From: Pseudomonas sp. 31-12
GTDB lineage: Bacteria > Pseudomonadota > Gammaproteobacteria > Pseudomonadales > Pseudomonadaceae
Assembly (NCBI RefSeq): GCF_003151075.1
Contig: NZ_CP029482.1
Span: 3,968,001 to 4,032,000, forward strand
DNA: 64,000 nt
Direction: 5' to 3'
Under the pieces are notes generated by a model, which worked only from the letters and a program-made list of their open reading frames with translations, had not been told where the DNA came from and did not search any database. How positions within the stretch are numbered: the first letter of the stretch is position 1; each line of letters begins with the position of its first letter. Below, one piece after another: positions 45,582 to 54,615 of this stretch. The translations under genes were made by a program, and so were the position numbers.

Positions 45582-46769
45582 ATGGTTACCTTCTTCCGAC
45601 GATCTCAAACCTTCGCTGCGCTGCTGTTCGCAGGACTGCTGGGCCTGTCGCTGTGCGCTCTGACGCCACGCCACGCGCTCGCCGCCGACCCGGATCCCGC
45701 GCTCGCCACGGTGACCGATTTGCTCGGGCGCAAGGTCAAGGTTCACCTTCCGGTCAGGCGGGTCATTCTCGGCGAGGGTCGCCAGTTGTACCTGGTCGCC
45801 GCGCTGGATACGCAAAACCCCATTGAACGCATCGTCGGTTGGCGCAAGGACCTGATCCAGTCGGACCCGGACACCTACGGCGCCTATCTGCGCAAGTTTC
45901 CCGCCATCGCCAAGATCCCGACATTCGGCGGTTTTGAAGACGGCACTTTCGACATCGAGCAGGCGATCTCCCAGCAACCCGATGTGATCATCCTCAATAT
46001 CGAAGCGCAGCACGCCACCGAAGACGCGCGCTACATCGAGAAACTCGACGCCCTGGGGATTCCCGTGGTGTACGTCGACTTTCGCAACAACCCGATGCAA
46101 AACACCGAGCCGACCATGCGCCTGTTCGGCCAGCTGTTCGGCAAGGAAGCGCGCGCCGAGGCCTTTATCGATTTTCGTAACCAGCAGATCCACCGAGTCA
46201 CCGACGTCATTGAAGCGCGCCACCCTTCCCGCCCCAGCGTGTTTATCGAGCGCATCGGTGGCTACACGGATGATTGCTGCCTGAGTTTCGGCAACGAGAA
46301 TTTCGGACTTTTTGTCGACATGGCCGGTGGCAACAACATTGCCCGAAACATCATCCCCACCACCTTCGGCCAGTTGAACCCCGAGCAAGTCATCGTCGCC
46401 AACCCGGACCAGGTGGTTGTCACCAGCGCCAACTGGGAAGCCTTTGCACCCGGTGGTCATTGGGTCGGGGTAGGCCCCGGTGCAGACATGACCCAAGCCC
46501 GGCACAAACTGGGGTGGTACACACAACGTCCCGCCTACGCGGGCATCAAGGCTCAGGACGACCACGCCTTTCATGCCATCTGGCACCAGTTCTACAACAG
46601 CCCCTACCAGTTCGCGGCCATCCAGCAACTGGCGAAATGGTTTCATCCGACGCTGTTTGCCGATCTCGATCCGGACGCGTCATTGCGCGAACTGCATGAG
46701 CGATTTCTGCCGGTGCCTTACGAGCCCGGCTACTTTGTCAGCCTGGACAAGCCTGAGGTGAAGCAATGA
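45582..46769 (+). CDS. Periplasmic iron-siderophore-binding protein
   Basis: 395 residues, AAAGGAAT before ATG. A Sec signal peptide (FFRRSQTFAALLFAGLLGLSLCAL, cleavage near ALA/AD) lacks a clear lipobox, so it is probably soluble in the periplasm. It is a cluster A-II (FhuD/BtuF-like) binding protein: VTDLLGRKVKVHLPVRRVILGEGRQ, QQPDVIILNIE and GGNNIARNIIPTTFG. It delivers the ligand to the permease and ATPase encoded immediately after, with a four-base overlap. Longer than typical FepB (~320), which may reflect extra loops for a larger ligand. Confidence 0.9.
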   Translation: MVTFFRRSQTFAALLFAGLLGLSLCALTPRHALAADPDPALATVTDLLGRKVKVHLPVRRVILGEGRQLYLVAALDTQNPIERIVGWRKDLIQSDPDTYGAYLRKFPAIAKIPTFGGFEDGTFDIEQAISQQPDVIILNIEAQHATEDARYIEKLDALGIPVVYVDFRNNPMQNTEPTMRLFGQLFGKEARAEAFIDFRNQQIHRVTDVIEARHPSRPSVFIERIGGYTDDCCLSFGNENFGLFVDMAGGNNIARNIIPTTFGQLNPEQVIVANPDQVVVTSANWEAFAPGGHWVGVGPGADMTQARHKLGWYTQRPAYAGIKAQDDHAFHAIWHQFYNSPYQFAAIQQLAKWFHPTLFADLDPDASLRELHERFLPVPYEPGYFVSLDKPEVKQ

Positions 46770-47827
46770 GTTCATTGAACGAAGCAATGGTCGTTCAACG
46801 CGACACCTACCGTCGACTGGTGCTGCGCAAACGCCTGATCCTTGGCGGGCTCCTGGTGTTATTGATTTGCAGCGTGCTGCTTGACCTGGCCCTTGGGCCA
46901 GCGAGCTACAGCCTCACTGAAGTGCTCGGCGCGCTGTTTTCGCCGGACACCGCTTCAGCGCAAGTACGCGTGGTGATGTGGGAAATCCGTCTGCCCGTGG
47001 CGCTGATGGCCGTCGCGGTCGGTGCCGCGTTGTCATTGGCGGGCGCACAGATGCAGACGATCCTCAACAACCCGCTGGCCAGTCCGTTCACCCTGGGCAT
47101 TTCTGCTGCCGCCAGTTTCGGCGCTGCCATGGGGCTGGCCTTTGGTGTGGCGCTGTTCCCTCTGGCGGCGCAGTACATGGTGCCCGTGAATGCGTTCATC
47201 ATGGCCATGCTGTCCGCGCTGCTGATCCACTTCCTGAGCCTGCGCCGTGGTGTCACCGCCGAGACCATCGTGCTGCTCGGCATTGCCCTGGTGTTTACCT
47301 TTAATGCGCTGTTGGCCCTGGTGCAGTTTTTTGCCACCGAACAAGCCGTCGCGGCCGTCGTGTTCTGGACCATGGGCAGCCTGACCAAAGCCACCTGGCC
47401 GAAACTCGGTGTGATTTGCCTGGTCATCCTGATCACCCTGCCGATCTTTGCCAAGCGCGCCTGGGCATTGACGGCCCTGCGGCTGGGCGATGACAAGGCC
47501 GCGAGTTTCGGGATCAACGTGCGCAGTCTGCGTTTTCAGACGCTGATCATGGTCAGCCTGCTCGCCTCGTTCCCGGTGGCCTTTGTCGGCACCATCGGGT
47601 TTATCGGACTGGTCGGTCCGCACATCGCACGGATGCTGATTGGCGAGGATCAACGGTTCTTCCTGCCAGCCTCTTTGCTAACGGGCTCGCTGATACTTTC
47701 CGCCAGTTCGGTCGTCAGCAAAACCCTGATCCCGGGCGCGATTTTCCCCATCGGCGTCGTCACGTCACTGATCGGCGTGCCGTTCTTCATATCTCTGATT
47801 CTCAGCGGGAAGAAAAACTCATGGTGA
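46766..47827 (+). CDS. FecCD-family siderophore ABC permease
   Basis: 353 residues, about ten helices. FecCD motifs: RLPVALMAVAVGAALSLAGAQMQTILNNPLASPFTLGISAAASFGAA, then GTIGFIGLVGPHIARMLIGEDQRFFLPASLLTG. Only one permease is encoded, so it probably works as a homodimer, as BtuC does. Starts within the end of the binding-protein gene (ATGA overlap) and overlaps the ATPase gene by seven bases. Confidence 0.94.
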   Translation: MSSLNEAMVVQRDTYRRLVLRKRLILGGLLVLLICSVLLDLALGPASYSLTEVLGALFSPDTASAQVRVVMWEIRLPVALMAVAVGAALSLAGAQMQTILNNPLASPFTLGISAAASFGAAMGLAFGVALFPLAAQYMVPVNAFIMAMLSALLIHFLSLRRGVTAETIVLLGIALVFTFNALLALVQFFATEQAVAAVVFWTMGSLTKATWPKLGVICLVILITLPIFAKRAWALTALRLGDDKAASFGINVRSLRFQTLIMVSLLASFPVAFVGTIGFIGLVGPHIARMLIGEDQRFFLPASLLTGSLILSASSVVSKTLIPGAIFPIGVVTSLIGVPFFISLILSGKKNSW

Positions 47828-48576
47828 AGATCCAGCTCGATAACCTCGGCGCCCGTTATGGGCAGCGCGAGATCATTTCAGGCGTCACCACGGCCGCCTT
47901 CACGGGGGGTCAGGTGGTTGCCGTGGTCGGGCCGAACGCAGCGGGTAAATCCACCTTGTTCAAACGCATGGCCGGGCTGATTGACGGGCCGGGCCAGGTC
48001 ATTCTGCAGGACTCGAAAAAGGGTCATCAGGGCATCAGCTACATGCCGCAGGGCCTGAACGCCAGTGCCCGCCTGACGGTCTACGAATCAGTGCTGCTGG
48101 CGCGTAAGCAACTGACACCGGGCTGGGTCGTCCACGACGATGAATTGAAGCTGGTCGACGAGATTCTCGGCGCGCTCGGAATTACCGAACTGTCCTTTCG
48201 CAACCTCGGTGAACTCAGCGGCGGCCAGCAACAGTTGGTGTCCATCGCACAAACGCTGGTGCGCGAACCGGAGATCCTGCTGATGGACGAGCCGACCAGC
48301 GCACTGGACATGCACCGGCAGGTGCAAGTACTGAATTTCATGCGGGCACTGGCTCGAAAACGCGAGGTCATCGTGTTCATCGCGATCCACGATCTGAATC
48401 AGGCGTTGCGCTTTGCCGACCAGGTATTGGTGATCGCCAACGGGACGACCCAAGGCAGTGGACCGAGCAACGAAGTGATTACCGAGCGGATGCTGCGTAA
48501 CGTTTACAAGGTCGAGGCGCGGATAGAAACCTGCAGTCGCGGGCAGCACCATATCCTGATTGACGATATCGTTTGA
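47821..48576 (+). CDS. Siderophore ABC transporter ATPase
   Basis: 251 residues. Walker A GPNAAGKST (37-45), signature LSGGQQQLVSIAQ, Walker B ILLMDEPTSALD and H-loop AIHDLN, all as in FepC/FecE. It powers transfer of the ferric siderophore into the cytoplasm together with the two preceding genes. The overlap of seven bases with the permease indicates translational coupling. Last gene of the locus. Confidence 0.95.
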   Translation: MVKIQLDNLGARYGQREIISGVTTAAFTGGQVVAVVGPNAAGKSTLFKRMAGLIDGPGQVILQDSKKGHQGISYMPQGLNASARLTVYESVLLARKQLTPGWVVHDDELKLVDEILGALGITELSFRNLGELSGGQQQLVSIAQTLVREPEILLMDEPTSALDMHRQVQVLNFMRALARKREVIVFIAIHDLNQALRFADQVLVIANGTTQGSGPSNEVITERMLRNVYKVEARIETCSRGQHHILIDDIV

Positions 48577-48632
48577 TCACGTGAGCCATCCCGGATTGAG
48601 TGACGTGTCAACCACTGGCGGCCGAGCCGGAT

Positions 48633-48842
48633 TCAACGAGGATCCGGACTCAGGGCTGGCGCTGGACCATTGAGAAAAGCACTCCAGACTTCATAAGCAT
48701 CGTGATGTCGTTTAGTCGCAACGTCCCAGTCGGGCCCGGAAACACAACGGGATGACACCAGCGTCATCATGCCCATCGTGGCAGCATCCAGTTCGATCAG
48801 CAGTGCATGAGAATGGATTCTGAAGTCTTCTAGCGAAGTCAT
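48633..48842 (-). CDS. Small hypothetical protein
   Basis: 69 residues from ATG 48842 (MTSLEDFRIHSHALLIELDAATMGMMTLVSSR...); a longer frame from 48947 adds a stretch that looks non-coding. The helical LLIELDAATMGMMTLV and HHDAYEVWSAFLNG resemble small pseudomonad hypothetical proteins. No domain known. The Shine-Dalgarno sequence is weak (GGGA). It converges on the siderophore ABC operon. Confidence 0.5.
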   Translation of the reverse strand: MTSLEDFRIHSHALLIELDAATMGMMTLVSSRCVSGPDWDVATKRHHDAYEVWSAFLNGPAPALSPDPR

Positions 48843-49086
48843 AATGTAAGTCCCAGCGGATATCACCGCTATCGAGAAGCAAGCACCTCTCAGGGTGTTG
48901 AGTGCCACCACCCCGAATAATTCATATTTTCCAACGTCATCCTGCAATCACCTGTTGCTCTCCTCGATTGTCCCTTTCTGGTTGACAGTCAAACCGTTTT
49001 CACCCTCTTTTCCCCCTTCCTGCAGATCATTAATCTGAGCCCATGTTGAACGAAGCCACTTACCCCTCTCGATAAAGGATTTCATC

Positions 49087-49719
49087 ATGAGCAACGCCAC
49101 TTACAACCGCCTGAACAAAGACGACGCCGTAGTGTTGATGATCGACCACCAGACAGGTCTGATCTCGCTGGTGCAGGACTTCTCGCCCAACGAGTTCAAA
49201 AACAACGTACTGGCCCTGGCTGACGTGGCGAAGTTCTTCGAACTGCCAACCGTCCTGACCACCAGCTTCGAACAAGGTCCCAACGGCCCACTGGTACCGG
49301 AGCTCAAGGAAATGTTTCCGGACGCGCCTTACATTGCCCGTCCTGGCCAGATCAACGCCTGGGACAACGAAGACTTCGTCAAGGCGATCAAGGCGACCGG
49401 TCGCAAACAGCTGATCATTGCCGGCGTGGTGACCGACGTCTGCGTGACCTTCCCGACGCTGTCGGCCCTGGCTGAAGGATTTGAAGTGTTCGTGGTCACG
49501 GATTCTTCCGGCACCTTCAACACCACCGTGCAACAGGCGGCGTGGAACCGCATGACCCAAGCCGGTGCGCAAATGATGAACTGGTTTTCGGTAGCCTGCG
49601 AGTTGCAGGGCGACTGGCGCAACGACATCGAAGGCCTGGGCAACCTGCTGTCCCAGCGCATTCCGAACTACCGCAACCTGATGAACAGCTACTCGGCATT
49701 AGCAGCCCGCCAGGCGTAA
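49087..49719 (+). CDS. Isochorismatase-family hydrolase (YcaC-like)
   Basis: 210 residues. Cysteine-hydrolase triad: D20 in VVLMIDHQ, R85 in IARPGQINAW at the usual Lys/Arg position, and C119 in GVVTDVCVTF, with a cis-peptide loop before the cysteine. This matches the YcaC subgroup, octameric enzymes of uncertain substrate, rather than siderophore isochorismatases with carrier domains. Nearness to the siderophore genes is probably coincidental. A good intrinsic terminator follows at 49738-49760. Confidence 0.88.
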   Translation: MSNATYNRLNKDDAVVLMIDHQTGLISLVQDFSPNEFKNNVLALADVAKFFELPTVLTTSFEQGPNGPLVPELKEMFPDAPYIARPGQINAWDNEDFVKAIKATGRKQLIIAGVVTDVCVTFPTLSALAEGFEVFVVTDSSGTFNTTVQQAAWNRMTQAGAQMMNWFSVACELQGDWRNDIEGLGNLLSQRIPNYRNLMNSYSALAARQA

Positions 49720-49737
49720 ACCTGACGCGCAAAAACC

Positions 49738-49760
49738 AAGGCCCGCTTTTGCGGGCTTTT
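49738..49760 (+). terminator. Intrinsic terminator
   Basis: AAGGCCCGC-TTTT-GCGGGCTTTT: stem GCCCGC/GCGGGC with a four-base loop and T-run, just after the isochorismatase-like gene. Confidence 0.85.
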
Positions 49761-49852
49761 GGCCGTCTCCTGCCTGTACACCCCGATTTTCAATCGAACC
49801 CCTCCTACCCCGAAAGGTCTGCATCTGTATTGCCCCTCTGGATTAAGCTGCC

Positions 49853-50668
49853 ATGTCTGCGCACCACAGCCTTGTTGTACTCGCTCGGGGCGGATATGCC
49901 GCTCGAGGCGTTCTTTACCTGATCATCGGCATCTTCGCGTTATTGGCGGCTCAAGACTCGACTAAACCGAAGGACAGTCACCGGAGCCTCGAGGCAGTGT
50001 TAAGCCAGCCTTTCGGTTATGTATTGGTCGGATTGGTGGTGGCCGGCCTGCTCGCATTCGCCTGTTGGCGAGTGTTGCAAGCCATACGCGACGTCGATCA
50101 TCACGGTAACGATATGAAGGGGCTGGTCATCCGGGCAGGATTGTTCGCAGGAGGTTTGGTCAACGGCGCGCTGGCGTTTTTTGCGTTGGGCTTGCTGATC
50201 AGCGGCATCCGAAACTCGGGGGATTCGGGCGGTGGGCAAACCAAGGATCTATTGGCAGATCTGTTGTCCTGGGAACACTCGAATGTATTGGTGTACCTTG
50301 TCGCACTCATCCCTCTCGGCGTAGGCATCGCTCACATCATCAAAGGCTGGAAGTCCACGTTCGAACAATATTTTGAAGCGGACGAAGACGTGATGCGCTA
50401 CGTCCGCCCGGTCTCTCGGTTCGGCCTTATCGCCCGTGGCGTGGTGTTTATCGAGATCGCCCTGTTGCTGATCATCAGTGGCTCCCGCTATAAAGCCATG
50501 GACCCACCCGGCATGAAGGAGGCGCTCGATGCGCTGCAGAATCTGCCGGCCGGCGGCGTGATTTTGATGGTGATGGCCTTGGGCTTGATCGCCTTTTCGG
50601 TCTACAGCTTGTCCGAAGCCGCCTGGCGCAAGATCAACATGGATGTGCCTGGCGTACCGGGCGCATAA
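49853..50668 (+). CDS. DUF1206 membrane protein
   Basis: 271 residues with six hydrophobic segments arranged as three similar pairs (ARGGYAARGVLYLIIGIFALLAAQ; VIRAGLFAGGLVNGALAFFALGLLI; RFGLIARGVVFIEIALLLII). The repeated R-G/A-x-x-x-x-G-x-x-x motif at the start of each unit is the DUF1206 pattern. The loops are short and the function is unknown in the family. It may be co-expressed with tspO 69 bases downstream. Confidence 0.85.
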   Translation: MSAHHSLVVLARGGYAARGVLYLIIGIFALLAAQDSTKPKDSHRSLEAVLSQPFGYVLVGLVVAGLLAFACWRVLQAIRDVDHHGNDMKGLVIRAGLFAGGLVNGALAFFALGLLISGIRNSGDSGGGQTKDLLADLLSWEHSNVLVYLVALIPLGVGIAHIIKGWKSTFEQYFEADEDVMRYVRPVSRFGLIARGVVFIEIALLLIISGSRYKAMDPPGMKEALDALQNLPAGGVILMVMALGLIAFSVYSLSEAAWRKINMDVPGVPGA

Positions 50669-50737
50669 CGGCATGAACGGCATGAACGGCCGACAGCATC
50701 TTGCAAACCCACACCGCTGACCTCAACCAAAGGACTG

Positions 50738-51181
50738 ATGATGACCTTTCTGATTTTTCTTCTGGCCTGCGCGGCCGCGGCCAGTACAGGCATTCTTTTC
50801 AAACCGGGCCAATGGTACGAATCGCTCGTCAAACCCAGTTTCACGCCACCCAATTGGCTGTTCCCGGTCGCCTGGTCGATTATCTATCTGCTGCTGGCCT
50901 GGGCCGGGTACCGGTTGTCCCTGATACCTGGAAGTCAGGTGGTGCTGGCGTTATGGGCGGCGCAGATTGCCCTGAATACGCTGTGGACACCGGTGTTCTT
51001 TGGCGCGCACCGCATTTTCGCCGCCATGGTGATCCTGGCGCTGCTCTGGCTGGTGGTGGCAGCCATGGTGGTGATGGCAATGCGGCTGGATGTAATCACG
51101 GGCCTGATCCTGTTTCCATACCTTGTGTGGCTGTGTGTGGCGGCTGCGTTGAATTTTTCTATCTTGCGCAATAACCGCTGA
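50738..51181 (+). CDS. tspO: TspO/MBR family tryptophan-rich sensory protein
   Basis: 147 residues, five helices. TspO motifs: W-Y-x-x-L-x-K-P-S-F-T-P-P-N-W-x-F-P (from residue 26) and WAAQIALNTLWTPVFFG, with the tryptophans and the A-x-x-x-L-N-x-x-W pattern. Binds porphyrins and cholesterol-like ligands and may degrade porphyrins oxidatively; located in the membrane. The stop overlaps the first base of the esterase start (TGATG), so it is coupled to it. An ATG two codons in is also possible. Confidence 0.92.
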   Translation: MMTFLIFLLACAAAASTGILFKPGQWYESLVKPSFTPPNWLFPVAWSIIYLLLAWAGYRLSLIPGSQVVLALWAAQIALNTLWTPVFFGAHRIFAAMVILALLWLVVAAMVVMAMRLDVITGLILFPYLVWLCVAAALNFSILRNNR

Positions 51182-52152
51182 TGGAGCATTCCGAACTCGC
51201 TACTCAAACACCTTGGCCTGCTGGCGAGCAGACGTGGGCGCAAGTGCGCAACTTCAACAAGAAGCTCGCCTGGTTGCCGCGCTTTCGCATCCGCAATCGC
51301 ATCACGCCTCGGGTGATCCAGGCGCTGCTGCGCGCCAGCCAGATCGGCGGCGCGGGTCAATTGCTCAAGCATGGGCTCAAGGCGCAAACAAAGGTGATTG
51401 GGGCGGGCGGCGTGCCCGTGCGGATCATCCGGCCGAAAGGCAAAGCAAAGGGCGTTGTGCTTGATTTCCATGGCGGCGGATGGGTGATCGGCAATGCGCA
51501 GATGAATGACGGTTTTAACGTTGCCATGGTGAATGAGTGCAACGTCGCAGTCGTCTCGGTGGATTACCGGCTTGCCGTATCGACTCCGATTGAAGGCCTG
51601 ATGGAGGACTGCCTTTCTGCCGCTCGCTGGTTACTGAAGGACTGCACCGAGTTTGCGGATCTGCCCGTCATTGTCGTGGGCGAATCGGCCGGGGCTCATC
51701 TGGCGGCGGCAACGTTGCTGTCGCTGAAAAAATCGCCCGGCTTGCTGCAAAGGGTGAGCGGCGCGCTGTTGTATTACGGCGTCTACGATTTGACTGGAAC
51801 CCCGAGCGTTCGCGCAGCACCCCCTGAAACGCTGCTGCTGGACGGTCCTGGCATGGTTGAAGCGTTTCGCATGCTGACGCCGGGCCTGAATGACGAGGAA
51901 CGCCGGCAGCCACCGTTATCACCGCTGTACGGCGACTTTACGGATTTCCCGCCGGCGCTGCTGTTTGCCGGCGAGCTGGATCCCCTGAGAGACGACACTC
52001 TCGACATCGCCGAGCGCTGGAGGCAATCGGCACCTGTCGAGATGCACTTGCTGCCGTCTTCTCCCCACGGGTTCATTCATTTTCCGACGGCGATTGCACA
52101 GAGCGTGCTTGCGTACAGCCGGCAGTGGATAACGGCTCGAATCGACGGGTGA
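51181..52152 (+). CDS. Alpha/beta hydrolase, HSL-type carboxylesterase
   Basis: 323 residues. Oxyanion motif DFHGGGWVIG, nucleophile S169 in VVGESAGAHLA, acid D267 in GELDPLRDD and histidine H296 in SPHGFIHF form the hormone-sensitive lipase (family IV) triad. It hydrolyses short-chain esters in the cytoplasm; the natural substrate is unknown. One-base overlap with tspO indicates co-translation. It precedes a convergent HxlR regulator gene. Confidence 0.92.
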   Translation: MEHSELATQTPWPAGEQTWAQVRNFNKKLAWLPRFRIRNRITPRVIQALLRASQIGGAGQLLKHGLKAQTKVIGAGGVPVRIIRPKGKAKGVVLDFHGGGWVIGNAQMNDGFNVAMVNECNVAVVSVDYRLAVSTPIEGLMEDCLSAARWLLKDCTEFADLPVIVVGESAGAHLAAATLLSLKKSPGLLQRVSGALLYYGVYDLTGTPSVRAAPPETLLLDGPGMVEAFRMLTPGLNDEERRQPPLSPLYGDFTDFPPALLFAGELDPLRDDTLDIAERWRQSAPVEMHLLPSSPHGFIHFPTAIAQSVLAYSRQWITARIDG

Positions 52153-52169
52153 GGTCAGTCCGCTGTGAC

Positions 52170-52628
52170 TCACGATTCGCCGTCAACCAGCCTCACCCTG
52201 TGGCAGTCAGAGGGTCCGAGTTTATGCCCACTTGATGAACGAACATCCATCGGCATCAGAGGTTGGCCAGACGCGTTGTCCAGCAGTACAGAACGCGTCT
52301 CCTGGGGCTGGAACAGGTAACGTTCGCCCCACTGCCTCATGCTGACCACCACCGGAAAGATCTCCCGTCCTTTGTCCGTCAGGACGTACTCCTTGTAGGC
52401 GCTTCCATCTGATGCGGGTCGAACGTCGAATACCCCGACCTCAACCAAGGTTTTCAGGCGCGAAGCCAGAATATTTTTGGCCACGCCCAAGCTTTTCTGA
52501 AATTCACTGAAGCGGCGAATGTCGTCAAAAGCGTCGCGAATGATCATGAGCGACCAGCGATCCCCGATGGCCTCCAGTGTTCTCGCTACCGGGCATTCGC
52601 TGCTCTGCGGTGAAATGCCTTCAACCAT
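52170..52628 (-). CDS. HxlR-family transcriptional regulator
   Basis: 152 residues from ATG 52628 with AAAGGT upstream; an 18-residue upstream extension is less likely. Winged helix core: C-x-V-x-R-T-L-x-x-I-G-D-R-W (SSECPVARTLEAIGDRWSLMIIRDAF), RRFSEFQKSLGVAKNILASRLKTL and the wing DGSAYKEYVLT. HxlR proteins sense aldehydes, quinones or redox state through a Cys near the N-terminus; C at position about 12 fits. It is divergent from an MFS exporter, and TTTGAAAC occurs twice (about 52683 and 52724) between them, a possible operator. Confidence 0.9.
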   Translation of the reverse strand: MVEGISPQSSECPVARTLEAIGDRWSLMIIRDAFDDIRRFSEFQKSLGVAKNILASRLKTLVEVGVFDVRPASDGSAYKEYVLTDKGREIFPVVVSMRQWGERYLFQPQETRSVLLDNASGQPLMPMDVRSSSGHKLGPSDCHRVRLVDGES

Positions 52629-52753
52629 CGTATTTACCTTTTGGATAAGGGTTGCCAAGTCTGCCGACCAAGCTGGTTGCAATTTGAAACTTGATTCAGC
52701 AATATTCGAATCCAGTTTTTATTTGAAACCAGTTTAACGCCATGGAGGCGTGC

Positions 52754-54025
52754 ATGACAGCAGATACCGACACAGTCGCCCAACGTAGCACCAGGCAGCC
52801 TTCGGGATTGCCGCCTGGGGAAACCAGGACCGACCAGTCTGCGGGGCTTTCTCCGGCGCTCACGTTATTGTTTTCGGTCACCTGCGCACTGGCCGTCGCC
52901 AACGTCTACTTTGCCCAACCCCTGCTCGCTTCAATGGCTGAAAGCCTTGGCGTCAGCTCAGGATTGATCGGAGTGGTGGTGACGGCCACTCAGGCTGGAT
53001 ACGCACTGGGGTTGCTGTTCATCGTACCGCTGGGCGACCGGGTCAACCGTAAAAGGCTGATTTTGACCCAAGTGATACTGTCTGCCATTACGCTGGCGGC
53101 CGTCGGCGCCTCACAGCAATGGCTGGCGCTTTTAGGCACCATGATCGTGATGGGTTTACTGGCCGTGGTGGTTCAGGTGCTTGTCGCCTATGCCGCCGCG
53201 CTGGCAACGCCCTCGCAACGTGGGCAGGCAGTGGGGACCATCACCAGCGGAGTTGTCCTGGGCATTCTGCTGGCGCGGTTTACCTCTGGACTGATTGCAG
53301 ACATCGCTGGCTGGCGCGCCGTTTATTTCGTTTCCTCAGGATTGATGCTGAGCCTCGCGGTGGTGCTATGGAAGTCGGTGCCTGCCGCCGTGTCGGCACG
53401 CAATCAGGACACCTACCCAGCGCTCATCGGGTCGCTCTTCAAGCTGTTCATGACCGAACCGGTTTTAAGGATCAGGGGTTTGTTAGCCTTGCTGATCTTC
53501 GCTGCGTTTTCCGTGCTGTGGACCGCCATGGTGCTACCGCTGAGCGCCCCGCCACTGTCGCTTTCACACACCGCCATCGGCCTGTTTGGCCTGGCCGGCG
53601 TCGCCGGTGCCCTGGCGGCGAGAAGAGCCGGCCAGTGGGCCGATAGAGGTTGGGGACAACGCGTGACCGGCATTTCGCTGGGGCTGCTGACGCTTTCCTG
53701 GTTGCCCATTACTTTTGCCGAGACGTCCTTAGTCGCGCTCGTCTGCGGTGTGGTCTTGCTCGACTTCGCGGTGCAAGCCGTACACGTCACCAACCAGAGC
53801 CTCATTTTTGCGGCACGCCCCGACGCCCAAAGTCGCATGGTCGGCGCCTACATGTGCTTCTACTCGGTCGGCAGCGCGCTCGGCGCGGCATCCGCAACCC
53901 AGGTTTATGCGCTCTGGGGCTGGACGGCTGTGAGCCTGCTGGGCGCGTTGATCAGTGCTGCAGCGTTGCTGCTGTGGATGCTTACGAGCCGACGCTCAAT
54001 GACCCTTCAAGGAAGATCAGCATGA
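52754..54025 (+). CDS. MFS exporter (arabinose-efflux-permease type)
   Basis: 423 residues from ATG 52754, chosen because GGAGG is five bases upstream; an in-frame ATG at 52742 is alternative. Twelve helices. The signature ANVYFAQPLLASMAESLGVSSGLIGVVVTATQAGYALGLLFIVPLGDRVNRKRLIL is that of the YgaY/YdeA-like sugar or drug efflux proteins. Divergent from the HxlR regulator, which likely induces it. The next gene overlaps its end (ATGA) but is broken. Confidence 0.9.
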   Translation: MTADTDTVAQRSTRQPSGLPPGETRTDQSAGLSPALTLLFSVTCALAVANVYFAQPLLASMAESLGVSSGLIGVVVTATQAGYALGLLFIVPLGDRVNRKRLILTQVILSAITLAAVGASQQWLALLGTMIVMGLLAVVVQVLVAYAAALATPSQRGQAVGTITSGVVLGILLARFTSGLIADIAGWRAVYFVSSGLMLSLAVVLWKSVPAAVSARNQDTYPALIGSLFKLFMTEPVLRIRGLLALLIFAAFSVLWTAMVLPLSAPPLSLSHTAIGLFGLAGVAGALAARRAGQWADRGWGQRVTGISLGLLTLSWLPITFAETSLVALVCGVVLLDFAVQAVHVTNQSLIFAARPDAQSRMVGAYMCFYSVGSALGAASATQVYALWGWTAVSLLGALISAAALLLWMLTSRRSMTLQGRSA

Positions 54026-54190
54026 AAGCCAGACACTTACTACTCGCCATCTCGATTACAGCCATTTGGGGCGTGAATTTCTCGGTGATCAAACTGGGCC
54101 TCACCACCGTTGACCCGCTGATTCTTGCCGGCATTCGCTTCACGCTTTGCGCACTGCCAGCGATCTTTTTCATTCCGAAACCCGACGTAC
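54022..54190 (+). pseudogene. Truncated EamA-family (DMT) transporter
   Basis: The ATG overlaps the preceding MFS stop. The first ~57 codons (MKARHLLLAISITAIWGVNF, then SVIKLGLTTVDPLILAGIRFTLCALPAIFFIPKPDVR) are a normal start of an EamA metabolite exporter. After that the frame continues into unrelated sequence that belongs to the antisense gene downstream. Intact members are about 290-300 residues. The join near 54190 marks a deletion or recombination. Confidence 0.85.
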
Positions 54191-54222
54191 GGACAGCGTG
54201 TCCTCCGTGCCGTGCTCAGGCA

Positions 54223-54459
54223 TCAACCGGGTTGATCCGCGACCGTGATCTGCGTCAGCCCTACCCGCTCGGCCTGTTGCAGAATCTGCGCCGGCGTCGC
54301 GTCTGCGGTGGGCATCATCAGGCTGTTCTCAGCGTCCCCATAATGCAGCTGTAGCAAGTGCATCGCGGCCTCATGGACGGGCAGCTGAGGCTGTTCCAGT
54401 TCAAACAGGTAGGTGCGGGGTTCGCCGTTGAACAGGTAATTCAGGGTCCATTCGTGCAT
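54223..54459 (-). CDS. Small hypothetical protein
   Basis: 78 residues; GAGGA precedes ATG. Begins MHEWTLNYLFNGEPRTYLFELEQ and contains HEAAMHLLQLHYGDAENSLMMP; reads like a small alpha/beta protein. No recognised family. It lies next to the break in the EamA gene, so the deletion point may have removed its original neighbour. Confidence 0.65.
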   Translation of the reverse strand: MHEWTLNYLFNGEPRTYLFELEQPQLPVHEAAMHLLQLHYGDAENSLMMPTADATPAQILQQAERVGLTQITVADQPG

Positions 54460-54615
54460 GGTGGAATCCTCTTATTGGAAAAGTGCAGCTGATTATCCTG
54501 ACTTAACGATCAGCTTTTCGTTCAACTCTTCGACCAGGAAACAGCCATAGGAAAACTCGTCGAACTCTGATGGAGCCGTCGTTACCATGGAAATCGTTTC
54601 AACAGGAGGAATGCA

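Noticed and set aside
48629..48651. Terminator after the siderophore ABC operon
   Set aside because: CCGGAT/ATCCGG can pair but the stem is short and no T-run follows; not called.
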